Shown here: positions 1 to 5,466 of the stretch, one piece after another
Position numbering within the stretch: position 1 is the first letter of the stretch
Layout of the letters: every line of letters starts with the position of its first letter
Assembly: GCA_963717725.1 (NCBI GenBank)
Contig: CAVQWS010000007.1
Span: 1 to 14,369 of the forward strand
Source: AC-32 sp963717725
GTDB lineage: Bacteria > Actinomycetota > Thermoleophilia > Gaiellales > Gaiellaceae
DNA length: 14,369 nt
Direction of reading: 5' to 3'
Made by a program: the position numbers and the translations under genes
Notes under the pieces: model-generated
Told to the model about the DNA's origin: nothing
The model's database searches: none
Seen by the model: the letters and a program-made list of their open reading frames with translations, nothing else

Positions 1-56
1 GTTAGAACGCCGGCCTGTCACGCCGGAGGTCGCGGGTTCGAGTCCCGTCGCTCCCG
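1..56 (+). tRNA. tRNA-Asp (anticodon GTC), 5' end cut off by the window
   Basis: This is the 3' two-thirds of a tRNA. The anticodon stem pairs 10-14 with 22-26 around the seven-base loop CTGTCAC (15-21), placing anticodon GTC at 17-19, which reads Asp. The T stem pairs 32-36 with 44-48 around loop TTCGAGT. The acceptor 3' strand is 49-55 with discriminator G at 56. No CCA is encoded. The 5' acceptor strand and most of the D arm lie outside the window. The identity is firm because the loop and T arm are canonical. Confidence 0.93.
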
Positions 57-70
57 TAACTCCCGCGCCC

Positions 71-94
71 ACCTCGACCTGTAGTGCGAGGTCG
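71..94 (+). terminator. weak hairpin after the tRNA, possible terminator
   Basis: CGACCT (75-80) can pair with AGGTCG (89-94) around an eight-base loop, and the overlapping ACCTCG (71-76) can pair with CGAGGT (87-92) instead. A moderately T-rich stretch (gctttcggctt) follows. There is no true T tract, so its role as the tRNA transcript end is only plausible. Confidence 0.3.
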
Positions 95-200
95 GCTTTC
101 GGCTTCACCTCAAACGGACGATGCCGGAGAGGGGACGTCGGACGGACACTCTCTTCAAGGATGGGTCAAGTACTGCGGCCTGACGCAGGGGGAGGAAAAC

Positions 201-1049
201 ATGACGAAGCGACTGCTCGCCGTCGCAGCACTCGTTTTGCTGGCGACAGCGGCGCTGGCCGGTGTGACCGGCGCCTCAAGCAACGGCTCGAAGGCTTCCT
301 CGGGGAGTCAAGGAACGCTCGGTGTTCGGAACGGGGTGATCTACGGTTGTGTGGAAACCCACGGCAGTAAACAGACGCTCGGCGATCTGAAGCTCGCCAA
401 CTGCCACAAGGGCTTCAAGGCGATCGCCTGGAACATCCGGGGCCCGAAAGGCCCGAAGGGCGCGAGCGGAGTCGGAACCCCGGGGCCGCAGGGGCAGCAG
501 GGGCCGCAGGGGCCGCAAGGCTCGCAGGGGGCCGCCGGCGCGAAGGGCGACAAGGGCGATCCTGGGTCTCCTGGACTCAGCGTTCCCGGCGTGGTCGTGA
601 CGCACGTCACCGGCCTTGACTCCAGCCACTGCGGCGGCAACTGGGCGAACGACAATTACAACCGGACGCTTCAGTTCATCCCGCAAGACAATGGGACGAT
701 CCAAGTCGTTCGTACCTACAACGGAACCTTCACGACCATCACGGGTGTCTCACAGCCCAATCCGGGCTCGTGCCCCGGCACGTTGCAGACGGGTGGCGTC
801 ACGGGCACGATCACAGGCTTCGACACTCTGATCGTGACGGGCGGCGTGTTCACCCCGAACGCGACCTGCCCCGATCCCTGCACCACACCGGTGATGCTCG
901 CAACGTTCTTCCCGGCTGGTGGTGGTGGAACAGCGGGGACCGGGTCGGTCACCAACGGGTGGGAGTATCACTACGACACGGCTGCTAACGGCAACTGGGT
1001 CAACCGGTCAGGCGTGCGCGGCGGGGACATCGGCAACATCAACGGCTGA
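201..1049 (+). CDS. secreted collagen-like (Gly-X-Y repeat) protein
   Basis: The product is 282 aa. I chose the ATG at 201 because a GGGGGAGG ribosome site lies about five bases upstream and the N-terminus (MTKRLLAVAALVLLATAALA) is a classic signal peptide; the longer upstream frame lacks both. Residues 41-80 form a small head with two Cys (C50, C68) and the motif CHKGFKAIAWN. Residues 81-127 are a collagen-like run of about 15 Gly-X-Y triplets, rich in GPQ, GPK and GDK, with one break (GV) at 90-91. Residues 130-282 are a Thr/Gly/Asn-rich beta-type domain with paired Cys (C144, C191, C223, C227). Similar head-plus-collagen proteins are common in Thermoleophilia and are usually uncharacterised surface proteins. 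A trimeric exported stalk is likely; the ligand is unknown. No sortase motif or membrane anchor is visible, so it may be released. Confidence 0.85.
   Translation: MTKRLLAVAALVLLATAALAGVTGASSNGSKASSGSQGTLGVRNGVIYGCVETHGSKQTLGDLKLANCHKGFKAIAWNIRGPKGPKGASGVGTPGPQGQQGPQGPQGSQGAAGAKGDKGDPGSPGLSVPGVVVTHVTGLDSSHCGGNWANDNYNRTLQFIPQDNGTIQVVRTYNGTFTTITGVSQPNPGSCPGTLQTGGVTGTITGFDTLIVTGGVFTPNATCPDPCTTPVMLATFFPAGGGGTAGTGSVTNGWEYHYDTAANGNWVNRSGVRGGDIGNING
483..527 (+). repeat. imperfect 9-base tandem repeat encoding GPQ triplets
   Basis: Five in-frame 9-base units of the GGGCCGCAG type encode GPQ, GQQ, GPQ, GPQ and GSQ. This is the most repetitive DNA in the window and could change length by slippage in units of one triplet. 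Confidence 0.7.
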
Positions 1050-1057
1050 GGTAAACA

Positions 1058-1086
1058 GATGGGGGCGGGCTTGACCCGCCCCCATC
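1058..1086. terminator. strong bidirectional hairpin terminator between convergent genes
   Basis: A perfect 12-base stem, GATGGGGGCGGG (1058-1069) with its complement (1075-1086), closes a five-base loop. It sits nine bases after the collagen-like stop and 17 bases after the end of the convergent regulator gene. On the minus strand it is followed by TGTTTACC, a short T-containing tail; on the plus strand there is no T tract. Confidence 0.75.
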
Positions 1087-1103
1087 ATCCGGTGGCGTCG
1101 ACC

Positions 1104-1709
1104 TCACCTCGATGGTCGGGAAACGTCGCCGGCCGGGAGGATGGGATGGTCGGTGGGATAGACGCCGACCGCGAATCCATAGACGGTCTCACCCGACCGC
1201 GGTAGCCCCTCGAAGTCCGCCACCAGCTCCGCCATCCGCTCCCAGAACTCCGACGCCTGCGACTCCGTGATGCGGGCGTGCCGAATGAAGCCCCAGAGTT
1301 TCCCGTTACGATACGCCTCGTCCGACTCCCCGGCGGCGACCTCGAAATCGTTGAAGTCGAGAGGTAGGTCGTCACCATCGGGGCTTCGCTCGACCCCGAC
1401 GTAGAACATCCGGGCGGTGCGGCCGTAGAAGCGCTCTTCGATCGCGCGCACTCGACGAGTCCGCACCACCTGCACGAGTCCGACCTCGGCGAGGACCTTG
1501 ACGTGGTGGGCGACCGTGCTCTTCGGCCGCTCGACCGCGATCGCCAGCTCGGTCACCGTGGCCGCCCGCTCGTGGAGCAGACCCAGGATCGTCGTCCGGA
1601 GGAAATGGCCCATCGCCTTCACCTGCGCGGGCGTGGTGAGGGCGATCCGGTCGGCGAGGTCGTAGTCCGGGCGAGGGGGGTTGCCGGCCACCTGCAAACA
1701 GACTAGCAT
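1104..1709 (-). CDS. winged-helix (ArsR/HTH_20-type) transcriptional regulator
   Basis: The product is 201 aa from the ATG at 1709. A TTG five codons upstream (1724) and a GTG at codon 7 are possible alternative starts, and none has a convincing ribosome site. Residues 24-82 form an ArsR-like winged helix: ALTTPAQVKAMGHFLR opens it, and RPKSTVAHHVKVLAEVGLV (61-79) holds the recognition helix, followed by a wing ending near VRTRRVR. The C-terminal half (about 95-185) is a Trp/Phe-rich domain that may bind a ligand or dimerise, with no metal-binding Cys cluster. The gene is divergent from the hydrolase at 1756 with a gap under 50 bases, so it probably controls itself and that enzyme. The substrate cue is unknown. 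Confidence 0.8.
   Translation of the reverse strand: MLVCLQVAGNPPRPDYDLADRIALTTPAQVKAMGHFLRTTILGLLHERAATVTELAIAVERPKSTVAHHVKVLAEVGLVQVVRTRRVRAIEERFYGRTARMFYVGVERSPDGDDLPLDFNDFEVAAGESDEAYRNGKLWGFIRHARITESQASEFWERMAELVADFEGLPRSGETVYGFAVGVYPTDHPILPAGDVSRPSR
1681..1709 (+). promoter_or_regulatory. possible sigma-70-type promoter for the hydrolase gene
   Basis: TTGCCG (1681-1686) and TAGCAT (1704-1709) are spaced by 17 bases, about 45 bases before the hydrolase ATG. The element overlaps the 5' end of the divergent regulator. The match is moderate and is based on hexamers only. Confidence 0.3.
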
Positions 1710-1719
1710 TGCCGAATGT

Positions 1720-1733
1720 TCCAACTTATTGGA
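1720..1733. promoter_or_regulatory. palindrome TCCAA-N4-TTGGA, candidate operator
   Basis: This perfect 5+4+5 inverted repeat lies in the short gap between the divergent winged-helix regulator and the hydrolase, just downstream of the possible promoter. Its position suits autorepression plus control of the hydrolase. Binding by the neighbouring regulator is inference. Confidence 0.4.
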
Positions 1734-1755
1734 TCAATCGTGAGGAGGATTGGAG

Positions 1756-2337
1756 ATGGCAGACGTCGTGCTGTACCACCACGTCCAGGGGCTCACCGAC
1801 GGAGTGCGGTCGTTCGCGGACGAGCTGCGCAACGCAGAGCACATCGTGCACACGCCCGACCTGTTCGACGGGCGCATCTTCGACACGATCGAAGAGGGCA
1901 TGGCCTTCGCACGTGAAACGGGGTTCGGCGCCCTGGCCGAGCGCGGGGTCGCCGCCGCCCAGGAGATCGACCCCGAGGTCGTCTATGCCGGCTTTTCCTT
2001 CGGGGTGATGGTCGCGCAGCAGCTGGTTCAGACGCGACCCGGCGCCCGCGGTGCCCTGCTCATGTACTCGTGCCTCCCGGTCTCCGAGTTCGGCGACTCC
2101 TGGCCCGAGGGCGTCCCGGTGCAGGTGCACGGCAAGGAGGCCGACCCGTTCTTCGCCGAGGATCTCGAGGCCGCGCAGGCCCTGGTCGACTCGGCCAATC
2201 GGGCCGAGCTCTTCCTCTACCCCGGGGAGGAACACCTCTTCGCCGACTCCTCGGTCCCGGAGTACGACGCTGCCGCTGCGTCGTTGCTGACCGAGCGCGT
2301 GTTGGCGTTCCTCCACACACTTCCAGCTCGCGAGTAA
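1756..2337 (+). CDS. dienelactone hydrolase-family alpha/beta hydrolase
   Basis: The product is 193 aa. The ATG at 1756 is preferred over the TTG at 1750 because GAGGAGG (1742-1748) sits seven bases before it. The protein is a compact alpha/beta hydrolase of about the usual family length. The nucleophile elbow is GFSFGV with Ser81. The probable acid is Asp130 (HGKEADPFF) and the His is His160 (PGEEHLF). Classical dienelactone hydrolases (ClcD) use Cys at the elbow; here it is Ser, as in many uncharacterised relatives, so true dienelactone activity is doubtful and an esterase role is possible. No signal peptide is present, so it is cytosolic. It is divergent from a winged-helix regulator that likely controls it. 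The true substrate cannot be read from the sequence. Confidence 0.85.
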   Translation: MADVVLYHHVQGLTDGVRSFADELRNAEHIVHTPDLFDGRIFDTIEEGMAFARETGFGALAERGVAAAQEIDPEVVYAGFSFGVMVAQQLVQTRPGARGALLMYSCLPVSEFGDSWPEGVPVQVHGKEADPFFAEDLEAAQALVDSANRAELFLYPGEEHLFADSSVPEYDAAAASLLTERVLAFLHTLPARE

Positions 2338-2390
2338 CAGCGGCATCCGGCCGAGGCCGGGCAGGGACTCGACAAGTAACGTCTCCCGCG

Positions 2391-3686
2391 ATGCACCTCG
2401 TGGCTCGGATCCGAGCGGCGGTGGATCGCGCGGCGGCGCGTGTGATGCTCGTCGGCGTTGACCCCCGCGACGACGAGGACTTGCGCGCACGAAAAGCGCT
2501 GCTCGTCCTGATCTCGGTGTTGATCCTGCCGGTCTCGGCGGTGTGGGGCGCGCTGTATCTCGCGCTCGGATCGCCGGTCGGCGTGGTTCCGCTCGTCTAC
2601 TTCGCCGTCCTGCTCGGTGCGATCGCCGTGTTCTCGCGCACGCGCGACTTCCCGCGGCTGCTTCTGGTGGCCCAGGTCGACATCCTGCTCGCGCCGACGC
2701 TGTCGATGATCCCGCTCGGCGGATTCGTCGAAGCCGGCGGTGTGGGCCTGTGGGGGATTCTCGCCCCGCTCGGAGCGCTCGTCTTCAGCGAGGTCCGATC
2801 GGCGGCCCGCTGGTACGTCGCCTGGGTCGTCGTGTTCCTCGGATCGGGGCTCCTGGGCGAGCTCATCGGCCCGATCTGGTCACCGCTGCCCGATTGGTTT
2901 ACGAGCACGATGCTGGCCCTGAACATCGCGGTCGGCGGCGCCATCGTGTTCACGCTGCTCGCGGTGTTCGCCCGCGAGCGCCGCGACGCCCTGGCAGCAC
3001 TGCGGGTGGAGCAGGAGAAGGCCGAAAACCTGCTGCTCAACATCCTGCCGCGCTCGATCGCGGACCGGCTGAAGGCCCAGACCCGGCCGATCGCGGACCA
3101 GTTCGAGTCGGCCTCGATCCTGTTCGCCGACGTCGTCGACTTCACGCCCTGGTCGGAGCGGCTTCCGCCCTCCGAGGTGGTCGGTTACCTCGATCACCTG
3201 TTCAGTCACTTCGACGCGCTCGCCGACCGACACGGGCTCGAGAAGATCAAGACGATCGGCGACTGCTACATGGTCGCCGCGGGCGTTCCCACGCCGCGCC
3301 CGGACCACGCTCGTGCGCTCGCCCTGATGGCGCTGGACATGCTCGAGGCGATGAGCTCGAACGACGAGCTCGGGCATCTTGGCCTCGAGCTTCGGGCCGG
3401 CATCAACTCCGGCCCGGTGGTGGCCGGCGTGATCGGCCGGAAGCGCTTCCTCTACGACCTCTGGGGCGACGCCGTGAACACGGCCAGTCGCATGGAGTCC
3501 TATGGCGCGCCGGGGCGCATCCAGATAACCCGGTCGACGTTCGAGCTGCTGTCCGACGAGTTCGAGTGCGAGCCGCGAGGGACGATCGAGGTCAAGGGGA
3601 AGGGCGAGATCGAGGCGTGGTACCTCATCGGCCCACGCGGCGACCACGGGCCGGCGAGAGTGCAAGTCGCGCACGACCAAGGCTAA
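2391..3686 (+). CDS. membrane-bound class III adenylate cyclase (Rv1625c-like)
   Basis: The product is 431 aa. The start is the ATG at 2391; no good ribosome site precedes it, and the open frame upstream is an overlap with the hydrolase gene. Residues 35-195 hold about six hydrophobic helices. A linker follows with the motif EQEKAENLLLNILPRSIADRL (split here at 208-227), typical of the cyclase-transducing element. The catalytic domain (about 236-415) has metal-binding Asp247 and Asp291, the adenine-selecting pair Lys287 (IKTIGD) and Asp356 (YDLWGD), transition-state Asn363 and Arg367. All line up with those known in mycobacterial Rv1625c, a homodimeric cyclase converting ATP to cAMP, and the length is close to that protein (443 aa). 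An oddity is ADVVDF (246-251), where most relatives have ADIVGF, putting Asp250 in place of Gly. The input signal is unknown. The CBS-pair gene follows 29 bases later. Confidence 0.93.
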   Translation: MHLVARIRAAVDRAAARVMLVGVDPRDDEDLRARKALLVLISVLILPVSAVWGALYLALGSPVGVVPLVYFAVLLGAIAVFSRTRDFPRLLLVAQVDILLAPTLSMIPLGGFVEAGGVGLWGILAPLGALVFSEVRSAARWYVAWVVVFLGSGLLGELIGPIWSPLPDWFTSTMLALNIAVGGAIVFTLLAVFARERRDALAALRVEQEKAENLLLNILPRSIADRLKAQTRPIADQFESASILFADVVDFTPWSERLPPSEVVGYLDHLFSHFDALADRHGLEKIKTIGDCYMVAAGVPTPRPDHARALALMALDMLEAMSSNDELGHLGLELRAGINSGPVVAGVIGRKRFLYDLWGDAVNTASRMESYGAPGRIQITRSTFELLSDEFECEPRGTIEVKGKGEIEAWYLIGPRGDHGPARVQVAHDQG

Positions 3687-3715
3687 GATCGCACCAGCAG
3701 GGGAGAGGAGAAACG

Positions 3716-4150
3716 ATGGCCAAGAACGTTCGCGACGCGATGACCGAGAATCCCCACTCGATCGGCCATTCGGCGTCGGTGGTCGAGGCCGCGCGACTGA
3801 TGCGAGAGCAGCACATCGGCTCGCTCCCGATCACGAACGACGAGAAGCTCGTCGGGATGATCACCGACCGAGACATCACCACAAGAGTGGTCGCCGAGGC
3901 CGCAGACGCCACGAAGACGTCGGTCGAGGACGTCTACTCTCAGGACCTCATCAGCGTCGAGCCCGACAGAGGCCTCGAAGAGGCGCTCCAGCTCATGGCC
4001 CGCCACCAGGTTCGGCGGCTGCCCGTCGTCGAGAACGGCAGGCTTGTCGGCATCGTTGCGCAGGCGGACATCGCGCTCAGCGAGAACGAGCAGAAGACCG
4101 GTGAGCTCGTCGAGGCGATCTCGAAGCCCTCGGACGGAGAGCGCACGTAG
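3716..4150 (+). CDS. paired CBS-domain protein (Rv2626c/HRP1-like)
   Basis: The product is 144 aa, starting at the ATG at 3716, eight bases after a strong GGGGAGAGGAG ribosome site. It consists of two CBS domains and little else: CBS1 at about 7-62 (ending VGMITDRDI) and CBS2 at about 73-122 (ending VGIVAQADIA), with a short tail EAISKPSDG. Length and layout match hypoxic response protein 1 of mycobacteria (Rv2626c), although the Cys residues of that protein are absent. CBS pairs usually bind adenosine nucleotides, yet some members do not. It follows the cyclase by 29 bases on the same strand and could be co-transcribed. A link to adenine nucleotide sensing is attractive but is inference. The protein is cytosolic. 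Confidence 0.9.
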   Translation: MAKNVRDAMTENPHSIGHSASVVEAARLMREQHIGSLPITNDEKLVGMITDRDITTRVVAEAADATKTSVEDVYSQDLISVEPDRGLEEALQLMARHQVRRLPVVENGRLVGIVAQADIALSENEQKTGELVEAISKPSDGERT

Positions 4151-4162
4151 CGTCGCTCGGCT

Positions 4163-4176
4163 CGCCACGTTTGGCG
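4163..4176. terminator. short hairpin between convergent genes, weak terminator candidate
   Basis: CGCCA (4163-4167) and TGGCG (4172-4176) flank a CGTT loop in the 30-base gap between the CBS gene and the convergent TIR-like gene. The stem is only five pairs with no T tract, so termination here is a guess based on position. Confidence 0.25.
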
Positions 4177-4180
4177 GTGC

Positions 4181-5098
4181 TCAGAACGCGTTCGCGGCCG
4201 ACTTCCACTCCCCGAGGCGCTGCGCGATGAGCTCTGCCCGCTCCTCCTCGCTCCCGCCGTCCAGCACCTCGAGGTCTGAAGGGTCGGCTCGAAGGTAGAC
4301 GCCGGCGGTTCGGGCATTCAGGCCGGGGTCGCGATCCGAGCGTGTCGTCCAGTAGCCGGTGGCGCGGTCGACGGCCTCTAGCTTGATCTCGCCGGTGCCC
4401 TCGAGCTCCGGGGCATTCGGGTGTCGAGGGCGCTCGCCCTTCCAGAAGTAGAAGACGCCGGCCGGATCCCTGCGCTCCTTCGCAGCCTCGCTCCAGTAGC
4501 GGGCCGACAGGGTGCCGTCCTCCTGCCAGGACCGGCCGTTCACGTTCAGTCCGCCGTCGCGCTCCCGCGAGATGCGCAGGAGGCTCACCGCGGACGGTTC
4601 TTCCTCGCTCCGCGTGGTGAGTGAGAGCTGCCACCACAGCCCCTCGACCGGGCCGCGGCGACCCTCGGTCTCGATCGCCTTGCGGAGCTTCTCGTTGATC
4701 GCGCGAATCTCCGAGGCGCTGGTCGCAGGGTCGTAGCGGACCGCGGTCAGCCCGAGCAGGTCGGTCGGCAGCTTCGAACCGTCCGCGTGAAGGATGAACG
4801 TCCGCCGAATGCCGAGCGCGCCGCCGAACAGCCCGGCCTCGAAGACCACGTTGTCGCGCGGCGACGCCTCGCCGGACTGGGGCCCATCCGTCGTGGTCCA
4901 GTCGTCCTGGGCGAACACGAACGCGGCGAAATCGACCTCCTGGGAGAGCTCGACGAGCCGGTCGAGAGTCGACCGTCCCGGGTTGAACGTGGTCGTCCAG
5001 GGCTCGACGTCGGCGACCTCCTCGAGCCCGCGCGCGATCGCCTGGAGCAGCTTCGCCTGCTTGCCCGACGATCCGAGGAAGATTCGCGGCTTGTTCAT
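4181..5098 (-). CDS. TIR-like nucleotide-binding effector (PF10137 type) with C-terminal beta-rich domain
   Basis: The product is 305 aa. Residues 4-125 match the TIR-like domain found in CBASS (Cap12/TIR-STING) and Pycsar (PycTIR) effectors. RIFLGSSGKQAKLL is the first strand and loop, EVDFAAFVFAQDDW the central strand, and SPRDNVVFEAGLFGGALG (79-96) carries Glu87 at the position of the catalytic glutamate that cleaves NAD+ in related proteins. After a linker, residues 153-280 look beta-rich (GLWWQL, LNVNGRSW, GVFYFW, GTGEIKL, GYWTT, TAGVYLR) and may form a small barrel, perhaps like Cap15; this is inference. Such a C-terminal part would be the sensor. No CD-NTase gene is in the window. The gene lies 17 bases after the GlsB-like gene on the same strand. 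The start is the ATG at 5098, with only a distant GAGGA upstream. It is probably cytosolic, and dormant until triggered. Confidence 0.82.
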   Translation of the reverse strand: MNKPRIFLGSSGKQAKLLQAIARGLEEVADVEPWTTTFNPGRSTLDRLVELSQEVDFAAFVFAQDDWTTTDGPQSGEASPRDNVVFEAGLFGGALGIRRTFILHADGSKLPTDLLGLTAVRYDPATSASEIRAINEKLRKAIETEGRRGPVEGLWWQLSLTTRSEEEPSAVSLLRISRERDGGLNVNGRSWQEDGTLSARYWSEAAKERRDPAGVFYFWKGERPRHPNAPELEGTGEIKLEAVDRATGYWTTRSDRDPGLNARTAGVYLRADPSDLEVLDGGSEEERAELIAQRLGEWKSAANAF

Positions 5099-5115
5099 GC
5101 GCGATTCATGCGTCC

Positions 5116-5445
5116 TCAGGCAGGCGTTTGCGGTGACGCCGTGCCGGACCGCGACTCCGCGAGCGTGACGCCGATCGCGGCCAGGGCGACCGCGACGAGG
5201 AAGCGGACGATCCAGCTCGCATCGACGATGTCGCCGAGCACCCCGCCGAGCAGGCTCGCGGCGATGCCGATCAGCGAGGTCGTCAGCAGGCCGATCTGCT
5301 GCCTGCCGGGGAGCACGAGGCGCGCGAGCCCGCCGACGATCAGGCCCGTCAGCACGAGGCCGAGCAGCTCGAACGCAAGGCCTACCAACGCGCCCGCCAG
5401 CAGCAGCACGAGGATGATCACCACGAGGATCGCGATCACTCCCAT
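5116..5445 (-). CDS. GlsB/YeaQ/YmgE-like (transglycosylase-associated) small membrane protein
   Basis: The product is 109 aa and very hydrophobic. Four likely membrane segments lie at about 3-22, 24-44, 53-72 and 77-95. The stretch GLIVGGLARLVLPGRQ followed by GLLTTSLIGIAASLLGGVLG is the pattern of the Transgly_assoc family (PF04226), whose members are small stress-linked membrane proteins without known enzymatic activity. The tail SRSGTASPQTPA is short and polar. Usual family length is about 80-110 aa. The start is the ATG at 5445; no clear ribosome site is visible. It sits 21 bases after the ABC exporter gene and 17 before the TIR-like gene, so it is probably translated from the same transcript. 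Its role in that cluster is unknown. Confidence 0.78.
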   Translation of the reverse strand: MGVIAILVVIILVLLLAGALVGLAFELLGLVLTGLIVGGLARLVLPGRQQIGLLTTSLIGIAASLLGGVLGDIVDASWIVRFLVAVALAAIGVTLAESRSGTASPQTPA

Positions 5446-5466
5446 GGGCAGGAAGGTACCGGAGCG

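Noticed and set aside
1..200. tRNA-Asp as an attachment site for an integrated element
   Set aside because: No integrase, no repeated copy of the tRNA 3' end elsewhere in the window and no mobile genes were seen.
2070..2390. N-terminal extension of the cyclase frame upstream of its ATG
   Set aside because: It overlaps the hydrolase gene in another frame and has the Arg/Gly-rich look of an antigene frame. The membrane helices begin after the ATG at 2391.
2391..5098. A Pycsar-like pair made of the class III cyclase and the TIR-like effector
   Set aside because: The cyclase has the adenine-selecting Lys287/Asp356 pair and a six-helix membrane part, unlike soluble PycC pyrimidine cyclases. The effector lacks a recognisable cyclic-nucleotide-binding domain, and the genes are convergent with a CBS gene between them. 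Adjacency looks accidental.
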